Assembly: GCA_030039005.1 (NCBI GenBank)
Contig: JASHQT010000507.1
Span: forward strand, 1-22,142
Source of the DNA: Bryobacteraceae bacterium
GTDB taxonomy: Bacteria; Acidobacteriota; Terriglobia; Bryobacterales; Bryobacteraceae
DNA length: 22,142 nucleotides
Reading direction: 5' to 3'
Notes under the pieces: generated by a model
What the model was told of the DNA's origin: nothing
The model's database searches: none
Seen by the model: only the letters and a program-made list of their open reading frames with translations
Position numbers and translations under genes: made by a program
In this document: positions 21,012 through 22,142 of the stretch, one piece after another
Layout: every line of letters begins with the position of its first letter
Position numbering within the stretch: position 1 is the stretch's first letter

Positions 21012-22142
21012 TTACCGGCTGACCTGCAGGCTGGCTCCGCCACTGGGGCCGCTTCCAGAGACACTGCCAAGGACGTCGCCGCTGGAGACAAGCTTGACCC
21101 AAAGCGAACCGTTGCCTTTGTAGTACGAGGTGGCGCTGGCCTCGCGCAGTGCATCCAGGCTGCTCTCCTCGGTACCCGACGCCGCAGTGGTGAATCCCGG
21201 CAGATCGAAGATCACCCACGAGCCCTTATCCAGTTCCTTCACGCTGAGGGACAGGGACGGCCTTTCGGTGGTCACCTTGATCTCGCTACCCGCTCGTACG
21301 TTGGTTTCTCCAGTGACGCGCAAATCCTTGCCGTTGCGGCTGAGAACGATTGGCGGACCCGCGGGTGGAGGGGCGCCCAGGACCCCGTTTCTAGGGCCAA
21401 CGATAACACCGATGCCACCCCTACCAGCGCCACGACCGCCGGCGCCGGCACCTGCCGGAGCGCCGCCTCTGCCACCAAAGCCAGGACCGCCACGACCACC
21501 ACCGGGGGCAGGGGCGGCAACAGTCATGCGCCCGAAATCGCCCTTGCACACCGCGGCGTTCCATGTGGGTTTGATCTCGCAGGCGTCGTCAATTGCGATT
21601 CCGTCGTTTGGGTCGTTGATGAGAATGTAGGAATTGGGGACACCGCTTACCGAGCCGTCCACGTCGTGGAACACCGAAGTCTGGTAGCTCCCATTGCCGT
21701 AATCATCATTGCTCCACTTAAACTCCATCGGCGGGAAATAGACAGGCTTGGCGTTGACGAATTTCGCGCGCTCTACGGTGTTGTTGGAGCTCATTCCGAA
21801 GCTGGTATACAGCAGGTAAGAGATTGCTCCCGTCTTGCGAGTGGCGTTGTCCTCGAAATTCACGAAGGTGGTATTCACCACGTCATGACGGTAATCGTAG
21901 TACTCGTAGCCGCGGATCGGGAAATCCGGGAGTTCGGGCTCCGGCAAGCTGCGGCCGTAAGCCATTTCCGCCGGCGTCCTCGGGTTGCCGATGTTCTCGG
22001 TTTCGCCCACGAACAGCGAATCAACCACCCGTGAAGTATAGGCGGAACGGCCGAAGTTGCCGGACGCATGCGTGTAGCCGACTGCGTTGTCGGCCAGCTT
22101 CAAGTTCTTGAACAGGTCCATTTCACCGCGGCTCCACATGCC
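21012..22142 (-). CDS. CEMIP/TMEM2-like secreted protein, C-terminal 376 residues
   Basis: The gene enters from the right edge; the N terminus, where a G8 domain and signal peptide would be expected, is outside. The visible part resembles the beta-helical region of animal CEMIP/TMEM2 (cell-surface hyaluronidases or hyaluronan-binding proteins): HDVVNTTFVNFED, NNTVERAKFVNAKPVYF, and most clearly QTSVFHDVDGSVSGVPNSY, followed by DDACEIKPTWNAAVCKGDFG. A Gly/Ala/Arg-rich linker (about residues 213-252) leads to a C-terminal domain (VLSRNGKDLRVTGETN, GSWVIFDLPGF) that also occurs as a broken copy at 19734-19970. It is probably secreted and carbohydrate-directed; hyaluronidase activity is not shown. 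An intrinsic terminator follows. Confidence 0.82.
   Translation of the reverse strand, partial: GMWSRGEMDLFKNLKLADNAVGYTHASGNFGRSAYTSRVVDSLFVGETENIGNPRTPAEMAYGRSLPEPELPDFPIRGYEYYDYRHDVVNTTFVNFEDNATRKTGAISYLLYTSFGMSSNNTVERAKFVNAKPVYFPPMEFKWSNDDYGNGSYQTSVFHDVDGSVSGVPNSYILINDPNDGIAIDDACEIKPTWNAAVCKGDFGRMTVAAPAPGGGRGGPGFGGRGGAPAGAGAGGRGAGRGGIGVIVGPRNGVLGAPPPAGPPIVLSRNGKDLRVTGETNVRAGSEIKVTTERPSLSLSVKELDKGSWVIFDLPGFTTAASGTEESSLDALREASATSYYKGNGSLWVKLVSSGDVLGSVSGSGPSGGASLQVSR

Noticed and set aside
20988..22034. 348-codon plus-strand frame
   Set aside because: Antisense to the CEMIP-like gene, starts inside its terminator region and has no ribosome site.

Overview
The window looks like the chromosome of a GC-rich diderm bacterium, most likely an Acidobacteriota of the Solibacter/Bryobacter type. 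LpxD implies an LPS-type outer membrane. A dnaK-dnaJ-hspR order, a secreted VWA protein of the type common in Acidobacteria, a LPxTA-type C-terminal sorting signal remnant and a CEMIP-like secreted protein all fit that group. This placement is inference. I see no rRNA, tRNA, CRISPR array or phage structural gene.

Layout. (1) 1-1636, minus: lpxD overlapping a LOG-family (lysine decarboxylase-like) gene that runs off the left edge. (2) 1765-2364, plus: an unrecognised 199-aa protein. (3) 2474-6124, plus: a heat-shock operon dnaK, dnaJ, hspR (no grpE), with a near-consensus promoter whose -35 box is covered by a HAIR-like element, the HspR operator type. (4) 6121-8158, minus: a polytopic GT-C-like membrane protein and an upstream lipoprotein; hspR and the membrane gene converge and overlap by 4 nt. 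(5) 8308-10344, plus: a hybrid histidine kinase whose ATP-binding motifs are lost. (6) 10386-11069, minus: a secreted protein of unknown role. (7) 11396-19299: a signalling neighbourhood with an M50 site-2 protease carrying CBS domains, a DUF4118-type sensor kinase, a FixJ-like regulator, a single-domain receiver, a sigma-54 activator without a sensory domain, a Kef-like antiporter (minus) and a secreted VWA protein. (8) 19300-22142: eroded DNA and minus-strand genes: a transposase remnant joined to a copy of a CEMIP-associated C-terminal domain, a gene split by an in-frame amber codon, and the 3' part of a CEMIP/TMEM2-like gene.

The heat-shock operon looks self-contained: HspR would repress its own operon through the HAIR-like site. 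In the signalling region the protease, kinase and FixJ-like regulator are tightly spaced or overlapping and should be co-transcribed. Candidate sigma-54 -24/-12 elements lie upstream of the protease, the antiporter and the VWA gene, and the window encodes an activator with the GAFTGA loop. I infer that these genes may form one envelope or ion-stress regulon; this is the best candidate for an undescribed system here. The right end carries signs of decay and rearrangement: a fragment of a cell-wall sorting signal, a fragment resembling an endonuclease/exonuclease/phosphatase, an IS256-type remnant and a nonsense codon.
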